A stretch of DNA of 64,000 bases from Pseudomonas sp. TNT3 (lineage in GTDB: Bacteria > Pseudomonadota > Gammaproteobacteria > Pseudomonadales > Pseudomonadaceae): assembly GCF_010095445.2 (NCBI RefSeq), contig NZ_WFGV02000027.1:16286-80285 (forward strand). Direction: 5' to 3'. Shown here one piece after another: positions 26,410 to 36,756 of the stretch. The translations under genes were made by a program, and so were the position numbers. Below the pieces are notes generated by a model. That model saw only the letters and a list, made by a program, of their open reading frames with translations, was not told the origin of the DNA and did not search any database. Numbering within the stretch: position 1 is the first letter of the stretch; every line of letters starts with the position of its first letter.

Positions 26410-26727
26410 TTACTCAACCATCGCATAATCCGCCCGCCCAACTGGATTAGGCGTAGACCCTCGCACGTTCATCCCTCTACCCGGCGCAAACCCTGGGAAG
26501 AACGCCAGGCCTTCGGATTCCAGCCGATAAGCCAACGCCAATCGAGTGACATCCAGCACGGTTTGCTCATTCTCGAATCGCTGAATGGCCTCTACCGACA
26601 CCCCGGATTCCCGGGACAACTCTTCGATACTCCAACCCAGCATTGCCCGGGCTTGGGCACAGTGGGCGGGGGTGAATTGAAAAAGGGCGATGCGTTCCAG
26701 GGTGATTTTGATCGCGTGAGAGGCCAT
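26410..26727 (-). CDS. Xre-family helix-turn-helix protein
   Basis: A 105-residue protein with one helix-turn-helix at about residues 22-55 (PAHCAQARAMLGWSIEELSRESGVSVEAIQRFENEQ) and a short C-terminal tail. Such small Xre proteins are found both as stand-alone regulators and as antitoxins. It lies 85 bases upstream of the other Xre gene on the same strand, but the two proteins are not close relatives. The target is unknown. Confidence 0.8.
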   Translation of the reverse strand: MASHAIKITLERIALFQFTPAHCAQARAMLGWSIEELSRESGVSVEAIQRFENEQTVLDVTRLALAYRLESEGLAFFPGFAPGRGMNVRGSTPNPVGRADYAMVE

Positions 26728-26820
26728 GGTGTTCTCCGGGCTCGAGAGTGCTGGTTTTAAATGTACTGTGTTTTTGTACAGTTGTTTTGCGCCCGGATCA
26801 AATTGATTTTTTCGATTCTC

Positions 26821-27588
26821 CTATTTGGTCGTGTTCAACCAGACGGACGGCGCCTGTCCCAGGACGCGGCGGAACATTGTTGAGAACGCTGCGGGGCTGT
26901 CGTAACCGAAGTCCAGCGCAATCCGCGTTACGGGTTCACTTTCCGCCAACCGCGCCAGTGCTAACACCACGCAGGCGCGCTGTCGCCACTGACTGAAACT
27001 CAAGCCGGTCTGCTGGCGAAAAAGACGATTGAACGTGCGCAGACTGGTATGCAAATGATCAGCCCACTGCTGCGGCGACTGGTGTGCATCGGGATGCTGT
27101 ACGAAACCTTGGCACAACCCGAGGAGCCGGGGGTCCACAGGCAACGGAATGTGCAGCGGTAAATGAGTACTGCGTGCCAATTCGTGCAGCAGCAAATCGA
27201 TCAGCGCTCCATCGCGCCCGGCCTCGTCATACGTTAAGGGAATCTCCACTGCCTCCATCAGTAAATGTCGCATCAACGGCGAAACATTGATCACCTGACA
27301 ACGACTCCCCAGATCGACAGTCCCCGGTTCGATGTAAAGGCTGCGGGTGCTCACCCCTAACATCACCACTTCGTGAACAATGCCCGCTGGTATCCACACC
27401 GCACGCTGCGGTGGCACGACCCAGTTGCCGTCGTGCGTACTCACCTGCATCACCCCGGTTGCCCCATACAACAGTTGTGCGCGCCGGTGCGTATGACGGG
27501 GTAACAGATGCCCGTACGAATAATCCGAACCGGTCGCTACCACGGGTCGCGGCGTGTCATCCAGCAGATCAATTGAAACATTGCGCAT
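26821..27588 (-). CDS. AraC-family transcriptional regulator with N-terminal cupin
   Basis: A 255-residue AraC regulator: N-terminal cupin (HLLPRHTHRRAQLLYGATGVMQV, VPPQRAVWIPAGIVHEV) and C-terminal double helix-turn-helix (about residues 160-255, with RTFNRLFRQQTGLSFSQWRQRA and VTRIALDFGYDSPAAFSTMFRRVLG). It is divergent from the TauE/SafE-type permease at 27699, with 110 bases between, and is its probable regulator. The inducer is unknown. Confidence 0.92.
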   Translation of the reverse strand: MRNVSIDLLDDTPRPVVATGSDYSYGHLLPRHTHRRAQLLYGATGVMQVSTHDGNWVVPPQRAVWIPAGIVHEVVMLGVSTRSLYIEPGTVDLGSRCQVINVSPLMRHLLMEAVEIPLTYDEAGRDGALIDLLLHELARSTHLPLHIPLPVDPRLLGLCQGFVQHPDAHQSPQQWADHLHTSLRTFNRLFRQQTGLSFSQWRQRACVVLALARLAESEPVTRIALDFGYDSPAAFSTMFRRVLGQAPSVWLNTTK

Positions 27589-27698
27589 TGAGACATCCGG
27601 CGATTGGCGTAAACGCGAACATTATTGGCTGGCTTGCTGAAGCGAGCCAACCCCGGCCGGTTTATCGTCGTCCCCCCTCAACCAGCGGACGACACGCG

Positions 27699-28514
27699 AT
27701 GTTCTATTTACTGCTGACACTTTTCGGCTGCATGACGGGCGCTACCGCTGTGCTGTTTGGCTTTGGCGGCGGCTTCGTGGTCGTGCCATTGCTGTACCGC
27801 ATGCTTATGACCAGCAACGGCGCAGACGACTCCATCGGCCAATCGGCGATGCATATTGCTGTCGCTACCTCGACCTGCGTCATGATCGTCAACGCACTGC
27901 TTGCCACCGCGAAACACCGTCGCGCCGGCAATCTGATCCGAGATTACTTGTGGCCGTTGGGCGGGTACATCGGAGTGGGTGCAGTCGTTGGCGCGGTCGC
28001 GGCGATGTGGGTCAGTGGCGAGGTGATTCGCTATGCCTTCATCGCCTATCTGGGCGTAACCATTCTGGATTGCCTGCTCAGACGCGGATTTCTTACGCAA
28101 ACCGATAACGAAATCCCACGTCAATTGGGAAGGGCGGAAGTTTCTGGTGGCGGTGTAGGAATCGGCGCTATTGCTACGTTTCTTGGCGTAGGCGGTAGCG
28201 TCATGACTGTGCCTTTGTTGCGGCGCTGCGGGTTGAGCATGACCCAGGCGACGTCCATGGCGAATCCGCTGAGCCTGCCCGTGGCGGTGGCAGGAACGCT
28301 AACTTACATGGGGATGGCGGGGTTCACCGAGTTTGATCTGGGGACGTGGTTCATCGGCTATGTGGATCTGCTGGCGTTTGCGGTTTTGACGATGGGGTCG
28401 TTATTGGGTATTCGATTGGCTACGCCATGGATCGGTCGGATTCCGGATCGGGTGCATGCGCGGGTTTATGTTGGTTTGTTAATGTTGGTCATGCTGAGCA
28501 TGTGCTTCAGCTAG
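27699..28514 (+). CDS. TauE/SafE-family membrane permease
   Basis: A 271-residue membrane protein with about eight hydrophobic segments in two homologous halves. Each half starts with a glycine-rich stretch: FGFGGGFVVVPLL near residue 20 and FLGVGGSVMTVPLLRRCGLSMTQATSMANP near 155. These are the marks of TauE/SafE permeases, which export organosulfonates, sulfite or related anions. The substrate is unknown. The ATG at 27699 opens directly into the first helix; the frame continues upstream over the divergent promoter but with no coding features. Confidence 0.88.
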   Translation: MFYLLLTLFGCMTGATAVLFGFGGGFVVVPLLYRMLMTSNGADDSIGQSAMHIAVATSTCVMIVNALLATAKHRRAGNLIRDYLWPLGGYIGVGAVVGAVAAMWVSGEVIRYAFIAYLGVTILDCLLRRGFLTQTDNEIPRQLGRAEVSGGGVGIGAIATFLGVGGSVMTVPLLRRCGLSMTQATSMANPLSLPVAVAGTLTYMGMAGFTEFDLGTWFIGYVDLLAFAVLTMGSLLGIRLATPWIGRIPDRVHARVYVGLLMLVMLSMCFS

Positions 28515-28590
28515 CCGGATGAGTACGCGAACGACTTCCTCAGAGGCATTAAAGGTCAAAAAGACTGAGCGACAACTCCAACAAAGCTGA

Positions 28591-29580
28591 TCACTGCTGC
28601 GCCAACCCCGGCGCTTCCCGAATAATGAAGTGATCCAGGTTCTCGATATTTGCACTGAACACCCCGAACGTCTGCTCGGGGTTCTTCTTGCTCGGCACCT
28701 GTTTCAACTCCGGCGTCACGCCATAAAAGAAGCAATACAAGTCCTTCCCACTCTCGATGGCGTGCTTGATCTCTTCCAGAAACGCTTTGCGCTTGCGGTA
28801 GTTGTCGATCAGCTTCTTGCTCAGGTACACATTGACTGAGTACGGCTTCTTCTTCGCCTCGTCCGCTTGCTTGAACCAGACCTTCTGTTCGAAATCGATG
28901 CGAAAGCTCTGTGTGTAATCCTTGATCTCCTTGATCTTGCCCCAGTAAATCAGTCCCTTGTTGTCCGTCAGGTATTCGATCTTCTTGAAGAATGACCCGT
29001 AGGGCGCCGTGTGCTCGCCAATCTTCAAAGGCATGCGCTTGAGCAGGTCTTTGTCTTCGAAGTTCGAGACGAAACACTCCACTGGATGGGCGAAGATGCT
29101 GGTCTTGTCTGGAGCGGAATCGTGGGCAGGTTTTTCGACATCTCCTGCGGCTAAATACGGTTTCGCCTCCTCACGAACTACATCCGCCACCACCGTCGTG
29201 TTCGAAGGCTTGCGCACATACTCACGTCGAGTCAGCAACAACTCCGATGGGAAATGTTCCTCGCGACTGTCATCCGTTTCCGCCGCATCCGCGTCCACTC
29301 CAGGCGCCGGCGATTTGAGACTGACATAAGGGCAATCCTCAACATGCCGGGTGCTTGGCGTATTTTTGAAATGCGGGGTGCGAACGTAATTCACGTTTTT
29401 GGCGTTGAACGTCGTCAACACATTTGCGGCATCGAACGCCGCCCTGCAGGCGTCATTGGGGCATTGGAAATGTTCTTTCGCGGAATCGAACGCCATGGTC
29501 TCGTCGAAATTCAAATCGCGCACGTCATAGATCGACAGCTTGTCGTCGAGGCTTAGGCAGTAGGCGAGGTCGAATTTCAT
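28591..29580 (-). CDS. Protein of unknown function with N-terminal zinc-type motif (CoiA-like arrangement)
   Basis: I do not recognise this 329-residue protein. Near residues 39-92 it has CPNDACRAAF, then VRTPHFKN and RHVEDCPYV. This C-x4-C ... H ... H-x3-C layout recalls the zinc-binding N-terminal segment of CoiA-like competence proteins. The middle is acidic and low in complexity. The C-terminal ~150 residues are rich in Lys, aromatic and beta-forming residues (GLIYWGKIKEIKDYTQSFRI, SGKDLYCFFYGVTPELK). No signal peptide or membrane helix is seen. The ATG at 29580 precedes MKFDLAYCL. It lies beside an HNH nuclease and a BRO-N gene on the same strand, in a patch that looks acquired. Confidence 0.75.
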   Translation of the reverse strand: MKFDLAYCLSLDDKLSIYDVRDLNFDETMAFDSAKEHFQCPNDACRAAFDAANVLTTFNAKNVNYVRTPHFKNTPSTRHVEDCPYVSLKSPAPGVDADAAETDDSREEHFPSELLLTRREYVRKPSNTTVVADVVREEAKPYLAAGDVEKPAHDSAPDKTSIFAHPVECFVSNFEDKDLLKRMPLKIGEHTAPYGSFFKKIEYLTDNKGLIYWGKIKEIKDYTQSFRIDFEQKVWFKQADEAKKKPYSVNVYLSKKLIDNYRKRKAFLEEIKHAIESGKDLYCFFYGVTPELKQVPSKKNPEQTFGVFSANIENLDHFIIREAPGLAQQ

Positions 29581-29688
29581 GGTGGGCTCGGGTCTGAGGG
29601 AGAACAGTGGCGTATTAATAGCGGGAGGCGTGGCGGGTTGCACTGACTGTTTTCAGAACCCTTTAATTTCAACGGCAACACGCCAAAC

Positions 29689-29713
29689 CTGTGGGAGCGA
29701 GCCTGCTCGCGAT
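29689..29713. repeat. Single REP half
   Basis: CCTGTGGGAGCGAGCCTGCTCGCGA is one arm of the REP pairs seen elsewhere; no facing partner follows. It sits in the 316-base gap between the zinc-motif gene and the HNH gene, with a second repeat type at 29747. Confidence 0.6.
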
Positions 29714-29746
29714 TCCTAACATGAACACAGTAAGCTAGGCATGAAT

Positions 29747-29880
29747 CTGTGGTGAGGGGATTTATCCCCGTTCGGCTGCGGAGCAGTCGCAAAGCGAATA
29801 AATGGATCTTTCTGATTGACCGCATTTGGCAGTTTTGGGGCTGCTTCGCTGCCCAACGGGGATAAATCCCCTCGCCACAG
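29747..29880. repeat. REP pair of the GGGGATTTATCCCC type
   Basis: CTGTGGTGAGGGGATTTATC...CCCGTT with GGCTGC faces the complementary GGGCTGCTTCGCTGCCCAAC...GGGATAAATCCCCTCGCCACAG. Each arm is itself palindromic in its core. It fills most of the gap between the zinc-motif gene and the HNH gene. Confidence 0.8.
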
Positions 29881-29896
29881 GTTCTATGCAGTCCAA

Positions 29897-30610
29897 TTAC
29901 TCACGTCTCAATCGCTTCACTTGCTGATAAAGCGACTCAGTGAATCCCTCACTGTCATTCGAGTGGTGACAGCGTCGATGGCAGTTCGGACAAAGCGCCA
30001 CAGCGTTGCTAGCTTGATCAGAACCCTTATTCGCCAAGTGCTTAACGTGGTGAACTTCAAGGTAGGGCAAGTCATCTTTAGTGAATGGCGCCGGTTGACC
30101 ACACCCTTCACATATCCCTTTGGCTTTCTTGCGAACCCAGGCTCTAACCTTCGGGTCGCGTATATAAGCTGTACCTTGGGCAGGAGCACGCTTGGGCTTC
30201 AAAATCCCCACAGGTTCATTCTCGAGAGGCAGCTTTTCCAGTGCCGCCGCTCGCCGCTCTAGCACTTCATCATCAGCAGTAGGAGCCGTTGGATCTCCTG
30301 GCGTGACCCCCTTTTCAATCAATACGGCTCGGATTGCTGGCTCAACGTTTGCCCCTACGTTTCTGGCTGGCTTGTACCCTTTTATGTACTCCCGATGCAT
30401 TCTCATTAGAACAGCAGAGATATTCTGCATCCGGAATTCAACTGAGCCTTTGGTGCGGGTGGGTAGGGCTGATGCACGCAGTACGCGATTCTCATGTGCC
30501 TTGCTAAATTTTTGGCCGGTTCGCTCTAACTCAAACATCTTCAGATAGGCGTCAACTGCAGCCTCAATCTCAGGAATGCTCCAGTCAGTGTCTTTATTCT
30601 TGTCGCTCAT
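29897..30610 (-). CDS. HNH endonuclease (McrA-like C-terminal domain)
   Basis: A 237-residue protein. The C-terminal HNH domain (about residues 165-222) has a zinc-type CEGCGQPAPF, the catalytic EVHHVKHLANKGSDQASNAV and CPNCHRRCHH, as in McrA-like nucleases. The N-terminal ~160 residues (WSIPEIEAAVDAYLKMFELE, FRMQNISAVLMRMHREYIKG) are helical and recur in other uncharacterised HNH proteins. The McrA relationship suggests DNA cleavage, possibly of modified DNA, which would be a defence role; this is inference. It is on the same strand as the zinc-motif gene, 316 bases away with repeats in between. Confidence 0.88.
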   Translation of the reverse strand: MSDKNKDTDWSIPEIEAAVDAYLKMFELERTGQKFSKAHENRVLRASALPTRTKGSVEFRMQNISAVLMRMHREYIKGYKPARNVGANVEPAIRAVLIEKGVTPGDPTAPTADDEVLERRAAALEKLPLENEPVGILKPKRAPAQGTAYIRDPKVRAWVRKKAKGICEGCGQPAPFTKDDLPYLEVHHVKHLANKGSDQASNAVALCPNCHRRCHHSNDSEGFTESLYQQVKRLRRE

Positions 30611-30720
30611 AAAATCGCCGAGGGCTGAAAACCCTCGGACGATACTGAGTGGCCATCACGGCTGTCTACGAAAATTCCTACAGAAAAGTACGACGTTTCC
30701 TTCGCGCGATTCTACAAAAC

Positions 30721-31254
30721 CTAACCGACCGGATGCTTTGAAAGCTGAAACACGCCCAAAACCTTTCGCCACCAAGGCTTAACAGCTGGCGCGCGCCGAC
30801 GTGTGCGGCCTAACAACAAATAAGGCATGTCCCGCAGCCGAATCCAACCCTCATTCTGCCAATGCAACAAGCTCAACGACATCTCCGGCCAATCCAGCAA
30901 ACTCAACATGGGCCGATCAGTATTGTTTGACTTCCCTGCATCGCGCAGGGCCGGCACCACCTGATGGGTCAACCACTCGCGCAACAACCGATTCCCTGGC
31001 ACGTAGTGATACACCAACAAGGCATACGCACCGGACTCGCTAATCATCAGTTGGTTCTCAGGCTTGCCGTTGTAGTTAATCAACAGCATATGCCGCTGAT
31101 CCTCGTCCAACTTGTTGACTGCACGATCACTGAGATGGAAGCCCATTAACCGACCCAGTTCACGAGCACAAAACCACGGTTGGTTTTCCAGAAGAAGGGC
31201 GTGGAGACGAAGGTGATGGCGGGTGAATACCGTTGGTATGAATGGATCAAGCAT
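30721..31254 (-). CDS. BRO-N domain protein (phage antirepressor-like)
   Basis: A 177-residue protein with a BRO-N domain over residues 15-105 (LENQPWFCARELGRLMGFHL, QLMISESGAYALLVYHYVPG, LREWLTHQVVPALRD). BRO-N proteins are common in phages, where some act as antirepressors. Here the C-terminal ANT/KilA-like domain is replaced by about 70 basic residues ending RRAPAVKPWWRKVL. No other phage gene is near, so it is an isolated relic or domesticated gene. The ATG at 31254 is chosen because the domain starts shortly after it. Confidence 0.85.
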   Translation of the reverse strand: MLDPFIPTVFTRHHLRLHALLLENQPWFCARELGRLMGFHLSDRAVNKLDEDQRHMLLINYNGKPENQLMISESGAYALLVYHYVPGNRLLREWLTHQVVPALRDAGKSNNTDRPMLSLLDWPEMSLSLLHWQNEGWIRLRDMPYLLLGRTRRRAPAVKPWWRKVLGVFQLSKHPVG

Positions 31255-31576
31255 GACCGATCTCCGAGATGGAGAAGCGGAGGAGAGTCGATATGGGCAT
31301 CTTCCATTACCTCTACGTTTGTTTTTGGATAGAGCCAAAACCCGACGTAGAGGATTGAAGAAAATCCCAACAAGCACTCACTACAAACAAAATGTCGCAC
31401 ACGTGTCTTCGAGACATGCGCGATTTTGAATCAGTGAGCAGCTTCTACGTTGGGCGTTTCTTAGGCACCTGTAACAGAGCTTAACGACGCATTAATCGGC
31501 CGACAATACGGACGAAACTGAAATAGCTGTGGGAGGTTTAGCAACAATTGAGAGCGTAGGTAAGCTTTTTCCTACG
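31255..31576. other. Intergenic stretch without recognisable gene
   Basis: No convincing coding frame is present. A short inverted repeat GCGTAGG...CCTACGC occurs at 31554-31577, just before the nrdB terminator. The interval probably holds the promoter of the BRO-N gene. Confidence 0.5.
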
Positions 31577-31580
31577 CAAT

Positions 31581-31612
31581 AAAAAAGCCCCGATAAGATC
31601 GGGGCTTTCAGA
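31581..31612 (-). terminator. Terminator of nrdB
   Basis: AAAGCCCCGAT-AAG-ATCGGGGCTTT, with six A bases on the left, reads on the minus strand as a GC-rich stem followed by a U run. It lies 55 bases beyond the nrdB stop. Confidence 0.9.
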
Positions 31613-31665
31613 TTTTTGATTTAATGATTCAGATTCAAATCATCAAATCGTGGCGAACTCAGCCA

Positions 31666-32916
31666 TCAATCCCAGCTAAGCGCCCCACCAGTCTGATACT
31701 CAATAACCCGCGTCTCAAAGAAATTCTTCTCTTTCTTCAAGTCCATAATCTCGCTCATCCAAGGGAACGGGTTAGTCGTCCCTGGATACTCTTCCTTCAA
31801 TCCAATCTGCGACAGACGACGGTTAGCGATGAACTTCAGGTAGTCCTCCATCATCGCTGCGTTCATGCCCAGCACGCCGCGAGGCATGGTGTCGCGTGCG
31901 TATTCGATTTCCAGCTGAGTGCCTTGCAGAATCATCTGCGAAGCTTCTTCCTTCATTTCAGCATCCCACAAGTGCGGGTTTTCGATTTTGATCTGGTTGA
32001 TCACGTCGATGCCGAAGTTCAGGTGCATGGATTCGTCGCGCAGGATGTACTGGAACTGCTCGGCGACGCCGGTCATTTTGTTGCGACGGCCCATGGAGAG
32101 GATCTGGGTGAAGCCGCAGTAGAAGAAGATGCCTTCCAGAACGCAGTAGTAGGCGATCAGGTTGCGCAGCAGTTCTTTGTCGGTTTCGACGGTGCCGGTT
32201 TCGAACTTCGGATCGGAGATCGAACGGGTGTACTTGAGGCCCCAGGTGGCTTTTTTCGCGACCGATGGGATCTCGTGGTACATGTTGAAGATCTCGCCTT
32301 CATCCATGGCCAGCGATTCGATGCAGTACTGGTAGGCGTGGGTGTGGATCGCCTCTTCGAACGCCTGGCGCAGGATGTACTGGCGGCATTCCGGGTTGGT
32401 GATCAGGCGGTATACGGCCAGGACCAGGTTGTTGGCAACCAGGGAGTCGGCGGTGGAGAAGAAGCCGAGGTTGCGCATGACGATGCGGCGCTCGTCGTCG
32501 GTCAGGCCTTCCGGATCTTTCCAGAGGGCGATGTCGGCGGTCATGTTGACTTCTTGCGGCATCCAGTGGTTTGCGCAACCGTCCAGGTACTTCTGCCAGG
32601 CCCAGTCGTACTTGAAAGGTACGAGTTGGTTGAGGTCGGCGCGGCAGTTGATCATGCGCTTTTCGTCGACGGCCACACGGGCGGAGGCGCCTTCGAGTTC
32701 GGCGAGGCCTTCGGCGATGTCGAGGTTGTCCAGGGCGGCCTTGGCGCGAGCGATGGCGGCGGAGTCAGACGCGGTTACAGCGCGAGCTTCTTGAGCGGCA
32801 ACACCACCTGCGGTGTCGAGGCGGTCCATGTTGGCTTCAGTCGCGTGGCCGGCGTTGGCGCCTTTGACCACGGTTTCGGCGCTGTCTTCTTTGTCGAATT
32901 CGTCCCAGCTCAGCAT
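31666..32916 (-). CDS. nrdB: Ribonucleoside-diphosphate reductase beta subunit (class Ia)
   Basis: A 416-residue NrdB, which carries the diiron-tyrosyl radical for deoxyribonucleotide synthesis. The metal ligands are seen in ECRQYILRQAFEEAIHTHAYQ, LEGIFFYCGF and RDESMHLNFG. The N-terminus has an alanine-rich segment of about 45 residues (TVVKGANAGHATEANMDRL) typical of Pseudomonas NrdB. The ATG at 32916 gives family length. nrdA is expected just upstream but is absent: the next upstream genes are small exported proteins and acsA. A possible NrdR box lies about 430 bases upstream. Confidence 0.95.
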   Translation of the reverse strand: MLSWDEFDKEDSAETVVKGANAGHATEANMDRLDTAGGVAAQEARAVTASDSAAIARAKAALDNLDIAEGLAELEGASARVAVDEKRMINCRADLNQLVPFKYDWAWQKYLDGCANHWMPQEVNMTADIALWKDPEGLTDDERRIVMRNLGFFSTADSLVANNLVLAVYRLITNPECRQYILRQAFEEAIHTHAYQYCIESLAMDEGEIFNMYHEIPSVAKKATWGLKYTRSISDPKFETGTVETDKELLRNLIAYYCVLEGIFFYCGFTQILSMGRRNKMTGVAEQFQYILRDESMHLNFGIDVINQIKIENPHLWDAEMKEEASQMILQGTQLEIEYARDTMPRGVLGMNAAMMEDYLKFIANRRLSQIGLKEEYPGTTNPFPWMSEIMDLKKEKNFFETRVIEYQTGGALSWD

Positions 32917-33433
32917 GACGTGTCGTCTCCTGCGTGAGGGCCAGATGCCCGTGTGATGATTTTTCACACGGTCGGGTCTGACCGCGTTGGATCTAAAGGA
33001 ATATCGTTTTTTGCAGCAGCTATACGCAGGCATCAAACAGAATTTTGTACGGGTATACCGAAGCCGCTGACGGGCGCAGATTGCGTGAACAGTTCTGCGT
33101 GGGCTTCAGACTGGCTTTTGACCCCTGTAAGGGGATATTGCAGGCCCGTTTAAGCCGGCATTATAGGGAAATTTTTGCGGCCGTGGTGGGGCGAATCCGC
33201 GCATGGAGCGGTCGAGGCGAGGGGATTTTCGGTCGGAGCGAGGCTTTACAGGGCTTTGGCTGGATATCGCGGCTGAAGATTTTTTTTCTTAAATTTTGAC
33301 GTGCTGATTTTTTGTTCAAAAAATAGCCAAAAAATCACGTTTTTCACTACATCTTGTGTTTAAAGGCGTTTTTCCATAGCCCTAGACACAACTAAGCCCG
33401 ACCGGGGTCGGGCTGTAAAGTCACGCTATAGGA
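32917..33433. other. nrdB upstream region
   Basis: No gene is recognised in these 517 bases. It holds an A/T-rich inverted repeat (CGTG...GATTTTTTG facing CAAAAAATCACG, 33299-33340), the NrdR-box candidate at 33344-33359, and a short GC stem CCCGACCGGGGTCGGG at 33397-33412 next to the repeat-protein gene. It probably contains the distant nrdB promoter. Confidence 0.5.
33344..33359. promoter_or_regulatory. Possible NrdR box
   Basis: TCACTACATCTTGTGT matches 13 of 16 positions of the NrdR consensus ACACWATATATWGTGT, including the CAC...GTG ends. NrdR sites repress ribonucleotide reductase genes, and nrdB is the next gene downstream on the minus strand, though 428 bases away. NrdR boxes usually occur in pairs; I found no convincing second one. 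Confidence 0.4.
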
Positions 33434-33748
33434 TCAGCTGTAACGAGCGGCACCTACGTGATCGGCGCCATCGGCTGCGACTTTCGCGGCGCCAGTGTGA
33501 TCGAAACCGTCGGCAGCTACTTTGGCAGCGCCCGTATGATCAAAGCCATCAGAAGCCAGTTTGCCTGCACCGACGTGATCCGAACCATCGGCAGCGAAAG
33601 ACGCTGAACCGGTATGGTCGTAACCATCTGCAGCAACGGCTGCTTCGTGGGTGAAAGTGGCCGAGCCGGTGCGGTCATAACCGTCGGCGGCAAAGGTGTT
33701 TGCGGCCAGTACAGACAGGGTCAGGGCGAGGATCAGTTTGGTTTTCAT
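33434..33748 (-). CDS. Exported protein of six tandem ADGxDxxG repeats
   Basis: A 104-residue protein. Residues 1-20 (MKTKLILALTLSVLAANTFA) are a signal peptide. The mature chain is six copies of a 13-residue unit: ADGYDRTGSATF, ADGYDHTGSASFA, ADGSDHVGAGKLA, SDGFDHTGAAKVA, ADGFDHTGAAKVA and ADGADHVGAARYS, with a short extra stretch after the first. Similar repeat proteins occur in fluorescens-group genomes as hypotheticals. No function is known. The regular Asp-Gly and His residues could bind metal, which is speculation. The start at 33748 is fixed by the signal peptide. Confidence 0.85.
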   Translation of the reverse strand: MKTKLILALTLSVLAANTFAADGYDRTGSATFTHEAAVAADGYDHTGSASFAADGSDHVGAGKLASDGFDHTGAAKVAADGFDHTGAAKVAADGADHVGAARYS

Positions 33749-33936
33749 GGTAGTGGCTCCAGGTTCGTTGGCGTTTTGTGCCTTGGGTGTGGAATTCATA
33801 CTACGCCTGATAAATCGATTAAAAAGCGCAAATAAGTGCTTAAAACAATCGTATAAATCGATCTATACGGTTTGGCGCTTCATCTGCCTGGAATGACGGG
33901 CGGACGGGTCAAACCGTATAAAGGGGGAGCGGGTGA

Positions 33937-34200
33937 TCAGCCGTTGGAGCAGCCGTTACCCATGACGCTGTAACGCAGGATGTGGCGTTGACCGGTGGAG
34001 TCGTCGTATTCCATTTTCATTGGAACCACTTCGCACACATTCGGGATTTCACTCATGGAGACAACTTTGGCGATGTCCAGGTGAGTGGAGTAAGTGTATT
34101 CCTCGATGGCCGGTTTTTGCTGTGCGACATCAGTCGGGACCTCGTCTGCCATGGCGGTTACGCACAGACTGGAGAGGGCCAGAACTAATAAAGCTTTCAT
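33937..34200 (-). CDS. DUF2790 small exported protein
   Basis: An 87-residue protein with an N-terminal signal peptide (MKALLVLALSSLCVTAMADE, cut after AMA). The mature part has YSTHLDIAKVVSMSEIPNVCEVVPMKMEYDDSTGQRHIL and a C-terminal MGNGCSNG, the pattern of DUF2790, a Pseudomonas family of unknown function. Its two cysteines may form a disulfide in the periplasm. Some members respond to copper or other metals, which is not shown here. The start at 34200 follows AAAGGTAAATTTG on the minus strand. Confidence 0.82.
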   Translation of the reverse strand: MKALLVLALSSLCVTAMADEVPTDVAQQKPAIEEYTYSTHLDIAKVVSMSEIPNVCEVVPMKMEYDDSTGQRHILRYSVMGNGCSNG

Positions 34201-34437
34201 TTCAAATTTACCTTTTAGAGGTCGAATGGGGTCACGCAACCTTTTTGGGGTTGCGTGTGGAGCTTTAACAAGAGTCTTGGATTAACTGCCTTCGTGGGGG
34301 CTGCAACTGGGTTAATCACTTGCCTGGTTGGCGAGTTGGATTTTAGGCGCGGGGGGTGAATTCATATAGGTGGGGTTTTGATAAACACCTTTGACAGATT
34401 TCGTAACAATCGGTGTTTCCCAGCGCTAACACACGAC

Positions 34438-34573
34438 TTGTAGCAGCTGGCGAAGCCTGCGTCCGGCTGCGAAGCAGTCGTCATTTCGGGGCATGCGGTG
34501 TGTCAGGCGAAACTGCGCTATCAGATTTCACGACTGATTCGCAGCCGGACGCAGGCTTCGCCAGCTGCTACAA
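34438..34573. repeat. REP pair of the TGTAGCAGCTG type
   Basis: TTGTAGCAGCTGGCGAAGCC...TGCGTCCGGCTGCGAA and its complement, over 35 bases each, face each other around about 60 bases. The same type occurs at 49456-49589. It fills much of the 580 bases between the DUF2790 gene and acsA; the rest (34574-34780) should hold the acsA promoter. Confidence 0.85.
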
Positions 34574-34780
34574 AGTGAGCGTTGTTGATCTTCAGGTTTA
34601 AGTTTTCAGTGATATCGCATTCGAGGGCAAACCCTGCTCCTACAGGCGTCGTGGCGGGCGTTTGAGGCTTATCACGATAATTTGTAGGGGCTTGTTACTA
34701 CCATCGTCGAATGGTTCTATACGGCTGGCCCGGCTACAACAGGGTCATACAAAAACAACTATTTCACCGAGGTAAGAAAG

Positions 34781-36736
<1,956 letters not shown>

Positions 36737-36756
36737 CCGCTGTCTTTGAGTCAGTA

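Noticed and set aside
33434..33748. Regular 39-base repeats that might suggest a CRISPR array
   Set aside because: The units are contiguous, coding and divergent, without spacers; they encode repeats of an exported protein.
34413..34601. Short open frame between DUF2790 gene and acsA
   Set aside because: It lies almost wholly within the inverted repeat at 34438-34573.
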